NCBI GenBank assembly: GCA_021828285.1
Contig: JAKASG010000030.1
Location: 1-33,081 of the forward strand
Length of the DNA stretch: 33,081 nt
Reading direction: 5' to 3'
Origin: Acidobacteriota bacterium
Lineage (GTDB): Bacteria; Acidobacteriota; Terriglobia; UBA7540
Both the position numbers and the translations under genes were made by a program. Position 1 is the stretch's first letter, and every line of letters starts with the position of its first letter. The notes beneath the pieces were generated by a model. It was given only the letters and a program-made list of their open reading frames with translations, did no database searches and was not told the origin of the DNA. Below are positions 1-9,258 of this stretch, piece by piece.

Positions 1-100
1 CCGGAAGTTGCAAAAGAGATAAATCGCGACAGGCCTCGCCATGCGGCCTGCGGAGTGCTATGTTAACTGGCGCACAGCAAACAATCCGGAGGGCTGCTCG

Positions 101-2008
101 ATGCAGAAACTCACGCGCGGTAAAACGCAACACGACAAGTCGCTGGGGATGAACCAGCGCATTTGCCGCCGTGATTTTCTGAATTCCGCGCTTCTCGCAT
201 CCGGCGGCGTTTTGCTCGGTCCCATCACGCCCCGCGAATTGCTTGCCGAAAGTGATTGGACGGGCTTTGGCGGCGTTGGCGATTACAAGGATTCGAACGG
301 CAACACGGAGCCCGTGAGGAACGCCGGCCATCGAATTCGCGACGGAGTATTCGATAAGCGGCCGGCGAACGCCATTGAAACGGGCGAGATCTTCGATTGC
401 GTCATTGTGGGTGGAGGCATCAGCGGGCTCGCCGGAGCTCTTGCTTTCACCACCCAAACGCCCCCCGGCCTCAACTGCCTGGTGCTAGAAGATCATCCGA
501 TTTTCGGCGGCGAGGCCAAGCGGAATGAGTTTATCGTGGACGGCCAAAGAGTGATGGGACCGCAGGGGTCCGACCATTTTCAGATTCCGTACCCCTACAG
601 CTTCATTGCCGATTTTTACCGGCAAATCGGGATTGACTGGCGGCAATTCGAGTATCAGACGTGGGGAAGCACCGAGCCCCCGGTGCCTTTGGGCCGCACT
701 TTTGAAGTAATGCCTCCGCCCGTTGCTCATTACTACGGCGCGAAGTTCGGGAAGACGCCGGGAATTTGGCTGATCGACCCGTGGAAGAACGATCTCGCCG
801 ATGTTCCGATTCCCGCGACGATGCGCTCCGAGCTGCTCAAATACCGCGCCGCGCGGCGCCACGCGCCGAAGCCGTTTGATTATCCGGGTGACGAAAAATC
901 GCGCAGGCTGGACAGCATCACGCTTGAAGAACATCTGATGGAATTCGGCCTGAGCCGGAAAACAATCCGCACGCTGATGGTTCCCGGCGAAGGCGGCGGC
1001 TTCGGCACGGGGCCGGACACGCTTTCGGCCTATTGCGCCTATGCATTCGACGAGCTTCACGCTCTCGATGACACGCCTGAAACCGGCTGGCGCGCGTTTC
1101 CAGGCGGAAACGCCGGCATTGCAAGGCACATCGTCAAAACCTTGATTCCTGATTCCATTCCGGGCCCGCGAACTCTTCACGCCGTCAGTTGCAACCGGGT
1201 TGATTTCTCCGCGCTCGACCGCCTGGGACAGCGCGCAAGGCTGCGCCTTGGCGCGACAGCCGTGCGCGTCGAGCATGACGGCAAACCCGAGAAAGCAAGC
1301 TTTGTGCGCGTGACCTATACGAAGGGCGGGGAAGTCTATCGCCTCAAAGCGCGCTCCGTGGTGATGGCGGGCGGTTGCTGGACCACGCAGCACGTCGTGC
1401 GCGATTTGCCGGAAGCTCAGCGGACGGCCTACAGCCAGTTTTTCCGCTCACCGTGCCTGATGGCGAACGTTGCGGTTCGTAACTGGCGCTTCATTTACAA
1501 GCTCGGGGTTTCAAGCGTGGAGTGGGATGAAGGACTCGGGACTTTTACCTGCGTCCATACCGTGCCGACGTTTTCGACGGACGTCAAAACGATCGGCCCA
1601 GATTCGCCCACCGTGCTGACGCTCAAAATCCTTTTTTGCCATCCCGGGCTGTCGCTCTCCGAACAGGGCAACCGGGGCCGACTCGAACTGCTTTCCAATT
1701 CTTACCGCGATTATGAAAGGAAGATCCGCGAGCAGCTCACGGAGATGTTTTCGCGCACCGGCTTCGACGCGAAGCGCGACATGGCGGGCCTCGTCCTCAA
1801 TCGCTGGGGCCACGCGTATTTGAGTCCGCAACCGGGATTCTATTTTGGCAAGGACGGCCAGGAAGCCCCGCGCGAGATTCTGCGCCGCAATCCCTTTGGA
1901 CGAATCGCTTTTGCTAATACGGATCTCTCAGGAGCGCCCGATCACAAGACCGCCATCATGGAAGCATACCGTGCCGTCGGCCAATTGCTCGACCGCGTTC
2001 TAACATGA
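101..2008 (+). CDS. TAT-exported FAD-dependent oxidoreductase, spermidine dehydrogenase-like
   Basis: The protein resembles SpdH, the flavoprotein that oxidatively cleaves spermidine. It has a twin-arginine signal (CRRDFLNSALLASGG, arginines near residues 23-24), so it should be folded with its cofactor before export to the periplasm. A Rossmann FAD-binding motif, VIVGGGISGLAG, lies at about residues 101-112, and the C-terminus (ANTDLSGAPDHKTAIMEA) is the second flavin-contact segment of amine-oxidase-like proteins. At 635 aa it is close to the known SpdH length. I chose ATG 101 because GGAGGG at 88-93 sits 7 bases upstream. An in-frame ATG at 149, directly before the RR motif, is the alternative. 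No cytochrome partner is visible downstream, and upstream sequence is cut off by the window edge. The family is well supported; the substrate is inferred and could be another amine. Confidence 0.8.
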   Translation: MQKLTRGKTQHDKSLGMNQRICRRDFLNSALLASGGVLLGPITPRELLAESDWTGFGGVGDYKDSNGNTEPVRNAGHRIRDGVFDKRPANAIETGEIFDCVIVGGGISGLAGALAFTTQTPPGLNCLVLEDHPIFGGEAKRNEFIVDGQRVMGPQGSDHFQIPYPYSFIADFYRQIGIDWRQFEYQTWGSTEPPVPLGRTFEVMPPPVAHYYGAKFGKTPGIWLIDPWKNDLADVPIPATMRSELLKYRAARRHAPKPFDYPGDEKSRRLDSITLEEHLMEFGLSRKTIRTLMVPGEGGGFGTGPDTLSAYCAYAFDELHALDDTPETGWRAFPGGNAGIARHIVKTLIPDSIPGPRTLHAVSCNRVDFSALDRLGQRARLRLGATAVRVEHDGKPEKASFVRVTYTKGGEVYRLKARSVVMAGGCWTTQHVVRDLPEAQRTAYSQFFRSPCLMANVAVRNWRFIYKLGVSSVEWDEGLGTFTCVHTVPTFSTDVKTIGPDSPTVLTLKILFCHPGLSLSEQGNRGRLELLSNSYRDYERKIREQLTEMFSRTGFDAKRDMAGLVLNRWGHAYLSPQPGFYFGKDGQEAPREILRRNPFGRIAFANTDLSGAPDHKTAIMEAYRAVGQLLDRVLT

Positions 2009-2187
2009 GGATGATTCCCGCCGTCGCTTCCTCCTCCGCAAATAATCGAGGCTCGCAAACAATCGAGGCTATAAGCTGCCTCTAAACTTTCGCCCGCACT
2101 GCTATTGCTATCGGGTTGCGCGGCCTGATAGATTACGTTCTTTGCCACGCCGATCTAATTTCGCCGGGCGCGCGTGCGGGAGGCTCG

Positions 2188-2991
2188 ATGGGCGGTGAGG
2201 CGTTTCCGAAGTTGGTGGAGTTGATGGCGTACCTGCGCAGCCCGGAGGGTTGCCCCTGGGACCGCGCGCAGGATTTCCGATCGCTCAAGGCGCTGATCAT
2301 CGAGGAATCCTACGAAGTGATTGATGCGATCGATGCGAACGATCCGGATTCGCTCGAGGATGAATTGGGCGATCTGTTATTTCAAGTGGTTTTCTGCGCA
2401 CGGCTCGCGGAAGAAGAAGGGCGATTCAACATTGACGGCGTGGTCGAGCGGATTCGCGCGAAGCTGATTCGGCGCCACCCGCACGTTTTCGGCGAACGTA
2501 AAGCGCGGACAGCGGAAGAGGCGCTGGCAAGCTGGCGGAGCGTGAAAGCAACGGAGCAGGGAAATGGCGAATCGGAAGGAAAAGCGATTTCGGCGCTCGA
2601 TGGCCTTGCGCCCTCCCTGCCTGCGGCGCTCGCGGCGCATGACCTTGGGACGCGAGCCGCCGAAGCGGGCTTCGATTGGACGGCTGCGAGCGACGTGCTC
2701 CGGAAGATCGAGGAGGAGACGAACGAGTTGCAGAGCGAGCTCGGCGCGGCGAAGCCGAGCGGCGAACGGATCGAGGAAGAGATCGGCGATTTGCTTTTTG
2801 CCGCGGCCAACCTGGCTCGGAAGTCGGGAACAGATTCGGAGAGCTGCCTGCGCGCGGCGAATCGGAAATTCGAGCGGCGATTCCGCGCGCTCGAACGCGA
2901 AGTGGCCGGGCGCGGAAAAAAGATTGATGAGTGCGGCGCGCAAGAGCTCGACAAAATCTGGGAAGCCGTGAAACAAAAGGAACGAGAGTGA
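2188..2991 (+). CDS. mazG: Nucleoside triphosphate pyrophosphohydrolase MazG
   Basis: MazG hydrolyses NTPs and dNTPs to NMP and pyrophosphate, acting in nucleotide-pool housekeeping and the stringent response. The 267 aa product has two MazG folds, as in the E. coli enzyme (263 aa). The N-terminal fold has the metal-binding EESYE and EDELGDLLFQ helices after GCPWDRAQDF. The C-terminal fold has EEETNEL and EEIGDLLFAAANLAR. I chose ATG 2188 because GGGAGG lies just upstream (2178-2183) and the homologous region begins there; a TTG at 2116 would only add an unconserved extension. Its stop overlaps the start of the next gene by four bases (GTGA), so the two are probably translationally coupled. 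Confidence 0.93.
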   Translation: MGGEAFPKLVELMAYLRSPEGCPWDRAQDFRSLKALIIEESYEVIDAIDANDPDSLEDELGDLLFQVVFCARLAEEEGRFNIDGVVERIRAKLIRRHPHVFGERKARTAEEALASWRSVKATEQGNGESEGKAISALDGLAPSLPAALAAHDLGTRAAEAGFDWTAASDVLRKIEEETNELQSELGAAKPSGERIEEEIGDLLFAAANLARKSGTDSESCLRAANRKFERRFRALEREVAGRGKKIDECGAQELDKIWEAVKQKERE

Positions 2992-4109
2992 AAATTCATC
3001 GAATCGAGATGCGCGAAATTCGAATGCCGCTCGTCCACTTTTTCGAAACGAGCTTCGGGCGCACGACGGAACGCCGGATTGTGCTGGTGCGCGCCGATGC
3101 GGACGGTTTCTCGGGATGGGCCGAAGTGACCTGCGGCGAATCGCCTTTCTATAATTACGAAACTCCGGAAACAGCCTGGCACATCCTGCGCGATTTTCTC
3201 GTTCCCTGGACGCTCGCGGGCGAGTTTAATTCGCCTTCGGAGCTTGCGGCGCGCTTTCGCCCGGTGCGCGGGCATGCGATGGCGAAAGCGGCGCTCGAAA
3301 ATGCCTTGTGGGACATCGAGGCTCAGGAAAAGGGCATTTCCCTCGCGAGGCTCATCGGTGGAACGCGCGAAGAAATTCCCTGCGGTGTTTCCATCGGAAT
3401 ACAAAATTCGGTTGAAGAGCTTTTGGACAAAATTGCGCGCGAGCTTGCCGCCGGCTATCAGCGCATCAAGGTGAAAATTAAGCCGGGGTGGGACATCGAA
3501 GTGCTCGAGCGGATCCGTGAAAGATTTCCCAGAGTCCCGCTCATGGCGGATGCGAACTCGGCCTATTCGCTTGACGATTTGCCGCGGCTGAAGCTGCTCG
3601 ATCGGTTTTTTCTGATGATGGTGGAACAGCCGCTCGGCTGGGACGACATCATTGACCACGCGAAGCTTCAAAAAGAGATTGCAACGCCGATTTGCCTGGA
3701 CGAATCCATTCACACGTCGGACGACGCGCGCAAGGCCATCGAAATCGGCGCGTGCAAGATCATCAATATCAAGCTCGGACGCGTGGGAGGTTTTACGGGG
3801 GCGATTGCGATGCACGACGTTTGCCGCGCGAAGGGCGTTCCCGTGTGGTGCGGCGGAATGCTCGAGTCGGGCATCGGGCGGGCGCATAATATTGCGCTCT
3901 CGGCGCTCGAAGGCTTCACGCTGCCGGGCGACGTCTCCGCGAGCAAGCGGTATTGGAAACAGGACATCATTGATCCGGAGGTCGAGGTGAGCGCGCACGG
4001 GACGATTGCCGTGCCCGCGCGAGCGGGAATCGGCTACGCGCCGAACCTTGGCCGCATCGAACGCGTCACGTCACGGAAGGAGTCCTTTGGTAAAGCGGCT
4101 AGCGCCTGA
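2988..4109 (+). CDS. menC: o-succinylbenzoate synthase / N-succinylamino acid racemase (enolase superfamily)
   Basis: This is an enolase-superfamily enzyme of the NSAR/OSBS type. It either dehydrates SHCHC to o-succinylbenzoate in menaquinone synthesis or racemises N-succinyl amino acids; many family members do both. Visible catalytic residues, counted from the GTG at 2988, are the KVK pair (about K161/K163), metal ligands in DAN (D188), EQP (E213) and DES (D238), and the opposite lysine in NIKLGR (K262). These positions nearly coincide with those of the Amycolatopsis NSAR/OSBS, and the C-terminal WCGGMLESGIGRAHN and LPGDVSAS segments are typical. The product is 373 aa, full length. The GTG start overlaps the mazG stop and gives the conserved beginning VKIHRIEMREIRMPL. 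No other men genes are present here, so a racemase role is equally possible. Confidence 0.85.
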   Translation: MKIHRIEMREIRMPLVHFFETSFGRTTERRIVLVRADADGFSGWAEVTCGESPFYNYETPETAWHILRDFLVPWTLAGEFNSPSELAARFRPVRGHAMAKAALENALWDIEAQEKGISLARLIGGTREEIPCGVSIGIQNSVEELLDKIARELAAGYQRIKVKIKPGWDIEVLERIRERFPRVPLMADANSAYSLDDLPRLKLLDRFFLMMVEQPLGWDDIIDHAKLQKEIATPICLDESIHTSDDARKAIEIGACKIINIKLGRVGGFTGAIAMHDVCRAKGVPVWCGGMLESGIGRAHNIALSALEGFTLPGDVSASKRYWKQDIIDPEVEVSAHGTIAVPARAGIGYAPNLGRIERVTSRKESFGKAASA

Positions 4110-5073
4110 GGACCGGGCGACGGCAGCCCCGCGCAAGAGCCGGCATGCGCTGATGCACCTTGCGATGCTCGCGACGGTGGCCTTCTGGTCGGGAAACATC
4201 ATCGCTGGAAAAGAGGGACTCAAGGCTTTCGGGCCGATGGCGCTCGCGGAATTGCGAGTTACGGGCGCAGCGGCTCTTTTCGGCCTCATTTTTGTGGCGT
4301 GGCCCGGACGGCCCAAGATCCGATTGCAAGGGCGCGACTGGCTTCATTTCGCGCTGATGGCCTTCACCGGAATTACTCTGAACCAGATTTTTTTCATCGG
4401 GGGTCTTGCGCGCGCGCCGGTGGCGGATAACGGACTCATTGTAGCTCTCGGACCGGTCATGGTCCTGGTGATGGCGGCGGCGATCGGCCTTGAAGCGATT
4501 ACGGCGCTGAAAGTTGCTGGGATTTTTATGGCGCTCGCCGGAGTTTTCGTCCTCACGTTCAATTTCAAGGCCCGCTCTCTGGCACCGTCGTGGAAGGGCG
4601 ACCTCTTTCAATTGATCGGGACCGCTGCATTCGCTCTTTATACGATTCTTGTCAAAAGAGTCGCAGATCGTTACGACCCCATTACCCTGAACACGTTGTG
4701 CTTTGCGATGGGCGCGGTATTTCTCATTCCTTTTGCCGCGCATGGCATCTTAGGAATTGATTGGCCGGGCATCGCGCCGGAGGCGATGGGCGGCCTGCTG
4801 TTTATGATTTTGCTCGGCTCGCTCGCTGCGTATATTCTGTTTGCTTACGCGCTTACGGGTTTGAGCGCCTCTCGCGTCGCGGCGTTCAACTATTTGCAAC
4901 CGCTGATCGCGATTGCGCTGGGCATTTGGATGCTCGGAGAAAAACTCAAGCCGTCGGAGGTCGTGGGCGGGGGATTGATCCTGCTGGGGCTTTATTTGGC
5001 CGAGAGCGAGCAAGGATCCGAAGATGCCACGCCCAAGACGCCCGATCGTGCTGCTTTATCTTCTCAAAAGTGA
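4087..5073 (+). CDS. EamA/DMT-family permease
   Basis: This is an integral membrane protein with about ten hydrophobic segments, arranged as two EamA repeats of five. It belongs to the drug/metabolite transporter superfamily, which moves small metabolites, often amino acids, across the inner membrane. Typical signatures are AFWSGNIIAGKEGL in helix 1 and SLAAYILFAYALTGLSASRVAAFNYLQPLIA (quoted in part) near the C-terminus, followed by GIWMLGEKLKPSEVVGGGLI. The start is uncertain. TTG 4087 has AAGGAG at 4077-4082 and would overlap the preceding racemase gene by 23 bases. ATG 4153 is the only later start that keeps helix 1. The overlap suggests co-transcription with mazG and the racemase. The substrate cannot be read from the sequence; an amino acid derivative would fit the neighbour. 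Confidence 0.85.
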   Translation: MVKRLAPEDRATAAPRKSRHALMHLAMLATVAFWSGNIIAGKEGLKAFGPMALAELRVTGAAALFGLIFVAWPGRPKIRLQGRDWLHFALMAFTGITLNQIFFIGGLARAPVADNGLIVALGPVMVLVMAAAIGLEAITALKVAGIFMALAGVFVLTFNFKARSLAPSWKGDLFQLIGTAAFALYTILVKRVADRYDPITLNTLCFAMGAVFLIPFAAHGILGIDWPGIAPEAMGGLLFMILLGSLAAYILFAYALTGLSASRVAAFNYLQPLIAIALGIWMLGEKLKPSEVVGGGLILLGLYLAESEQGSEDATPKTPDRAALSSQK

Positions 5074-5189
5074 TTGAAGCAGATTCGTCGCTGCCCACAG
5101 AAGGGCATCGTCTCCGGGTCTTCTCAACAAACTGATAAAGCAGGGACTTTGGTGCGAAAACAGAAAGGAATGTTCGCGGGAACGGTCTG

Positions 5190-6254
5190 ATGACACCCTC
5201 AGCGAGCTTAAAGCGAATCGCCTTGATTCCCGGTGACGGTATCGGCTCCGAAGTGACGCAGGAGGCCCGCAAAGTGCTCGAGTCGCTTGCCACGAAAGGG
5301 TCCTTGCCGCTCGAAACAACCACATTTGACTGGGGTGCGGAAAAGTTTTTGCGAGAAGGCGTCACGCTGCCGGAGGGCGCGCTTGACATGTTGCGCTCTG
5401 AATTTGACGCCATTTTTATCGGCGCGCTGGGCGATCCTCGTGTTCCGTCGAATCGCCACGCCGCCGATATTCTGCTGGGCATTCGCTTCGGTCTCGATCT
5501 CTACGTTAACCAGCGGCCGGTGAAGCTTCTCGATGCCCGGTTTTGTCCGCTCAAAAATCGCGGCGAGCGCGACGTCAATTTTGTCGTTTTCCGCGAGAAT
5601 ACGGAAGGGAATTACGTTGGTCTTGGAGGAAACTTCAAGAAGGGAACAGCGGATGAGGTTGCAATCCAGGAAGATTTGAACACTCGCAAAGGCGTCGAGC
5701 GGATTTTGGTTTACGCCTTTGAGCACGCGCAGCGACATCGCCTGACTCGAATATGTATGGCCGATAAATCGAATGCGCTGCCGTATGGACACGGGCTGTG
5801 GCGGCGGACGTTTGAGGATGTGCGCGCGCGATATCCGGAAATCGAGGCGCGGCACGTTTACGCGGATACGGTTGCCATGGAGATGGTGCGCGACCCGGCG
5901 CAGTTTCAGGTGATCGTGACGTCGAACATGCTCGGGGACATTCTGAGCGATTTAGGGGCCGCATTGCTCGGCGGGCTCGGATTATCTCCCTCGGCCAACA
6001 TCCATCCCGGAAAGATTTCGATGTTCGAGCCGGTGCACGGTTCGGCGCCGGCGATTGCAGGCAAACAGGTCGCAAATCCGATGGCGGCCCTATTGACGGC
6101 CGGAATGATGATCGAGCATCTGGGCTTTCCAAAAGAAGCGGGACGAATTGAGGAGCTGGTGAAAGAAGCGCTCGCAAATGATCGCGTCACGCCGGATCTC
6201 GGCGGAACGCTGAGGACCCGGGAAGTCGGAGACTGGATTTGCGGGCGGCTGTAG
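5190..6254 (+). CDS. Isocitrate/isopropylmalate dehydrogenase-family beta-decarboxylating dehydrogenase
   Basis: This NAD(P)- and Mg-dependent enzyme oxidatively decarboxylates a 2-hydroxy acid. The 354 aa protein has GDGIGSEV at the N-terminus, YVNQRPVK (substrate arginine), RENTEGNYVG, DKSNALPYG (catalytic lysine), the metal-site region SNMLGDILSDLGAAL, and FEPVHGSAPAIAGKQVANP for the adenine-ribose. The substrate loop (GIRFGLDLYVNQRP) resembles tartrate/D-malate dehydrogenases at least as much as true LeuB, and no leuA, leuC or leuD is nearby, so I give no symbol. The ATG at 5190 is preceded by a GGGAACGG stretch, a modest ribosome binding site. It lies 116 bases after the permease and 45 before the next gene. 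Confidence 0.82.
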   Translation: MTPSASLKRIALIPGDGIGSEVTQEARKVLESLATKGSLPLETTTFDWGAEKFLREGVTLPEGALDMLRSEFDAIFIGALGDPRVPSNRHAADILLGIRFGLDLYVNQRPVKLLDARFCPLKNRGERDVNFVVFRENTEGNYVGLGGNFKKGTADEVAIQEDLNTRKGVERILVYAFEHAQRHRLTRICMADKSNALPYGHGLWRRTFEDVRARYPEIEARHVYADTVAMEMVRDPAQFQVIVTSNMLGDILSDLGAALLGGLGLSPSANIHPGKISMFEPVHGSAPAIAGKQVANPMAALLTAGMMIEHLGFPKEAGRIEELVKEALANDRVTPDLGGTLRTREVGDWICGRL

Positions 6255-6299
6255 CCAGTTCGAGAAAATTCCTGCGGACATATTCAAGGAGGACGGATT

Positions 6300-9191
6300 A
6301 TGCGGTTGCATGAGAAAGCAAAGACCTACGCGCACATTTTTATCGCGCTCCTCTGCATGATGACTGCGCCTTATCTCGGCGCGCAAAATCTGATCAACAT
6401 CACCGCCCCTGTCATGAGCATCCCGAATCAGGGCGTCAAAATCACTCCGCTCGCAGTTCCGGGATCCAAGTTTCTGGTGCTGAATCCAGGGCTGAAAGAT
6501 TTTCCGAATTATGCCGCGGGCGGCGCGGTTACGAGCATCGTCAGTCCGGATTATAAGACCCTTCTGGTGTTGACGTCGGGTTTCAACCGCCTGGACGACT
6601 CTTTGGGGATGACGATCGCGGCCGATTCGACCCAATACGTCTTCGTATTCGATATTTCGCACAATACTCCCGTCCAAAAGCAGGTCATTCGCGTCCCGAA
6701 CACTTATTGCGGCATCGCATTCGACCCGAGCGGAAAGACGTTCTATGTTTCCGGAGGCGTGGACGACGACGTCCACATTTACGATCGCGGACCCGGCGGA
6801 TGGGCGGAGCGAGCGGGAAGCCCCGTGCCGCTCGGACATCATGGAATCGGCGTGGGATTGCATGTCCGGCCACAGGCCGCGGGTATTGCGATAACGGCGA
6901 ATGGCCGCAAGATCGTTGTCGCGGACTATTACAACGATTCGATTTCCATTCTCACGAAGCGGGGGAATGAGTGGGCGAAGACCGCAGAGCTCGACTTGCG
7001 GCCGGGAAAAATCAATCCTGCGGAAAACGGCGTCCCCGGCGGGGAATATCCATTTTGGGTGGTCATCGAAGGCAATCGCACGGCTTATATTTCAAGTTTG
7101 CGCGACCGGGAAATTGACGTCGTTTCGCTCGGAGCCATCCCGCACCTTGTGACGAGGATTCGAGTGAAAGGCCAGCCGAACAAGATGGTCTTAAACGCTC
7201 AAGGCACGCGGCTTTACGTGGCGGAGGACGAGTCGGATTCGGTCGCTGTCATTGATACGGTGAGCGATCGAGTGGAGAAGACTATCTTTGTGGGTCTCCC
7301 GCCCGGCGCTCTTCGTTCGTCCACCCCTCGCACCGGAAACAACACCAACAGCGTTGTCCTTTCGCCACACGAGCGTTTTCTCTACGTGACGAACGGGACG
7401 GCAAATGACGTGGCCCTCGTCAGCCTGCGCAGCGACACTGTCATCGGATTGATTCCGACAGGTTTATATCCCGACTCGGTGAGCATGAACCGCGACGGGA
7501 GCTATCTTTACGTCGTCAACAGCAAATCCCCGACGGGTCCGAACCCGGGCAACTGCCACGGTCTTGGTCAGAACCATAAGAGTCCGGCAGGATGCAGAGC
7601 GGCGAATGAATATAATCTCCAGCTCATCAAATCGGGACTCCAGAGCTATCCCGCGCCTCGCGGCGCCGAGCTTGAAAAGTTAACCGAGCAAGTTGCGGAT
7701 AACAATCATTACCGGCGGCGGGTGACGGCTCAGGACCTGAAAATCATGGCGGCTCTGCACCGCAGAATCAAACACATTGTTTACATCATCAAGGAAAACC
7801 GGACTTACGACCAGGTTCTCGGCGATTTGCCGGTCGGCAACGGCGACCCTTCTTTGACGGAATTCGGCCAGGCGATCACGCCCAATGAGCACAAACTCGC
7901 TCTCGACTTTGTGGATCTCGACAACTTTTACGATCGCAGTGAAGTGAGCTACGACGGGTGGGCGTGGTCAACGTCGGCGCGCGCTCCCGACGTCCTTGAG
8001 AAGCAATACATGGTGAATTATGCCGGGCGAGGGCTTTCCTACGACTCGGAAGGAGTCAACCGAAACGTCAATATTGCACTCCCCACCCTCAAGGAGCGGC
8101 TTGCCGCCAACCCGCTAAGCCCGAACGATCCCAACGTGCTTCCCGGCACCGCGGATGTGATGTCTCCCGACGGACCCGACGACGAGTTGAACGCCGGCTA
8201 CCTGTGGAACCAGGCCGAACGCGCCGGCCTTGCGGTGCGGAACTATGGATTCTTCATCGATCTATCGCGATATAACCTCTTTGGCCCACTCGCCAGATTC
8301 GACATTCCTGAACTGACGGATCCCCACCGTACAAAAACTCAGGTTGCATTTCCGGCGAATCCGACCCTGGCGCCCGTGACCGACATCTATTTTCGCGGGT
8401 TCGACAATTCCTTTCCCGATTACTTCCGGTACCGTGAATTCGCCCGTGACTTCGATGCCAGGTATTCGCACGGCGGCTGGCCGTCGCTGATTTTGGTTCG
8501 CCTGATGCACGATCACACGGGAGAGTTCAGGAATGCGATTTACCACATCAATACGCCGGAACTGCAAACCGCCGACAACGATTACGCGGTCGGGTTGCTC
8601 GTGCAAAAAATCGCGGACAGCCGCTACGCGAAGGACACGCTGATCTTCATCATTGAAGACGATTCGCAAGACGGACCGGATCACGTGGACTCGCATCGCA
8701 GCACCGCATTTATCGTCGGGCCCTACGTCAAGCACCATGCCGTCGTCTCGACGGCCTACAATACCATCGACTTTATACGGACGATGGAATCCATTCTGGG
8801 ACTTCAGCCCATGAACATCAGCGACGCGCTGGCCGTGCCGATGGCCAACGTTTTCGATCTCAAGCAAGCTCAGTGGAATTACAAGGCGACAGCCTCGGCA
8901 CTGTTAATCCCGACCGGACTGCCGCTGCCCAAGTCGGTCCAAGCCATGCGGCCGATCAGATCGACGCACGACGCGGCTTATTGGGCGGCGAAAACGCGCG
9001 GCATGGATTTCCGCGTTGCGGACCACTTCAACTACACTCGCTATAATCACATCCTCTGGAGAGGATTGATGGGCGACCGGCCTTATCCGGAGGGGCCGAC
9101 CGGGCTCGACCTTCGTCACCATCGCGCCGCCCTACTCGCCCGTTATTACGCCGAGCAATCGCGCGCGGAGCAATCGCCGGCCACAAGGTGA
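6300..9191 (+). CDS. Exported YncE-type beta-propeller / phosphoesterase-family fusion protein
   Basis: This is a 963 aa secreted protein with a Sec signal peptide (residues about 1-28, hydrophobic core HIFIALLCMMTAPYL, cleavage near GAQ). Residues about 70-420 form a YVTN/YncE-like seven-bladed propeller, with repeats such as RLYVAEDESDSVAVIDT and RFLYVTNGTANDVALVSL. From about residue 490 a phosphoesterase domain of the AcpA/phospholipase C family begins with HIVYIIKENRTYDQVLGDL and continues to the metal-site region IIEDDSQDGPDHVDSHRST near residue 785. The domain order matches proteins annotated as bifunctional YncE/alkaline phosphatase family. An ideal AAGGAGG (6286-6292) lies 7 bases before the ATG. 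The true substrate (phosphate ester, phospholipid or teichoic-acid-like polymer) is unknown. Confidence 0.85.
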   Translation: MRLHEKAKTYAHIFIALLCMMTAPYLGAQNLINITAPVMSIPNQGVKITPLAVPGSKFLVLNPGLKDFPNYAAGGAVTSIVSPDYKTLLVLTSGFNRLDDSLGMTIAADSTQYVFVFDISHNTPVQKQVIRVPNTYCGIAFDPSGKTFYVSGGVDDDVHIYDRGPGGWAERAGSPVPLGHHGIGVGLHVRPQAAGIAITANGRKIVVADYYNDSISILTKRGNEWAKTAELDLRPGKINPAENGVPGGEYPFWVVIEGNRTAYISSLRDREIDVVSLGAIPHLVTRIRVKGQPNKMVLNAQGTRLYVAEDESDSVAVIDTVSDRVEKTIFVGLPPGALRSSTPRTGNNTNSVVLSPHERFLYVTNGTANDVALVSLRSDTVIGLIPTGLYPDSVSMNRDGSYLYVVNSKSPTGPNPGNCHGLGQNHKSPAGCRAANEYNLQLIKSGLQSYPAPRGAELEKLTEQVADNNHYRRRVTAQDLKIMAALHRRIKHIVYIIKENRTYDQVLGDLPVGNGDPSLTEFGQAITPNEHKLALDFVDLDNFYDRSEVSYDGWAWSTSARAPDVLEKQYMVNYAGRGLSYDSEGVNRNVNIALPTLKERLAANPLSPNDPNVLPGTADVMSPDGPDDELNAGYLWNQAERAGLAVRNYGFFIDLSRYNLFGPLARFDIPELTDPHRTKTQVAFPANPTLAPVTDIYFRGFDNSFPDYFRYREFARDFDARYSHGGWPSLILVRLMHDHTGEFRNAIYHINTPELQTADNDYAVGLLVQKIADSRYAKDTLIFIIEDDSQDGPDHVDSHRSTAFIVGPYVKHHAVVSTAYNTIDFIRTMESILGLQPMNISDALAVPMANVFDLKQAQWNYKATASALLIPTGLPLPKSVQAMRPIRSTHDAAYWAAKTRGMDFRVADHFNYTRYNHILWRGLMGDRPYPEGPTGLDLRHHRAALLARYYAEQSRAEQSPATR

Positions 9192-9213
9192 TTGCGGCGT
9201 TGCGGGTGTGAGC

Positions 9214-9241
9214 GGGCAAGGGCGGCTTGCCTCCTTACTTT
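9214..9241 (+). terminator. Possible intrinsic terminator after the phosphoesterase gene
   Basis: A perfect 6-bp stem, GGCAAG (9215-9220) with CTTGCC (9226-9231), closes a 5-base loop and is followed by a pyrimidine-rich TCCTTACTTT. It sits 23 bases past the stop of the propeller-phosphoesterase, between two convergent genes. The U-tract is interrupted, so this is a weak or bidirectional terminator at best. Confidence 0.4.
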
Positions 9242-9258
9242 ACGTTTGAGGATCGCGC

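Noticed and set aside
485..1393. 302-codon open frame on the minus strand inside the SpdH-like gene
   Set aside because: It is the antisense shadow of a well-supported gene in GC-rich DNA; its translation has no recognisable domain and an odd Arg/His/Ala-rich composition.
2382..3998. 538-codon open frame on the minus strand across mazG and the racemase gene
   Set aside because: It runs antisense to two conserved enzymes with intact active sites, is very rich in Arg and has no motif.
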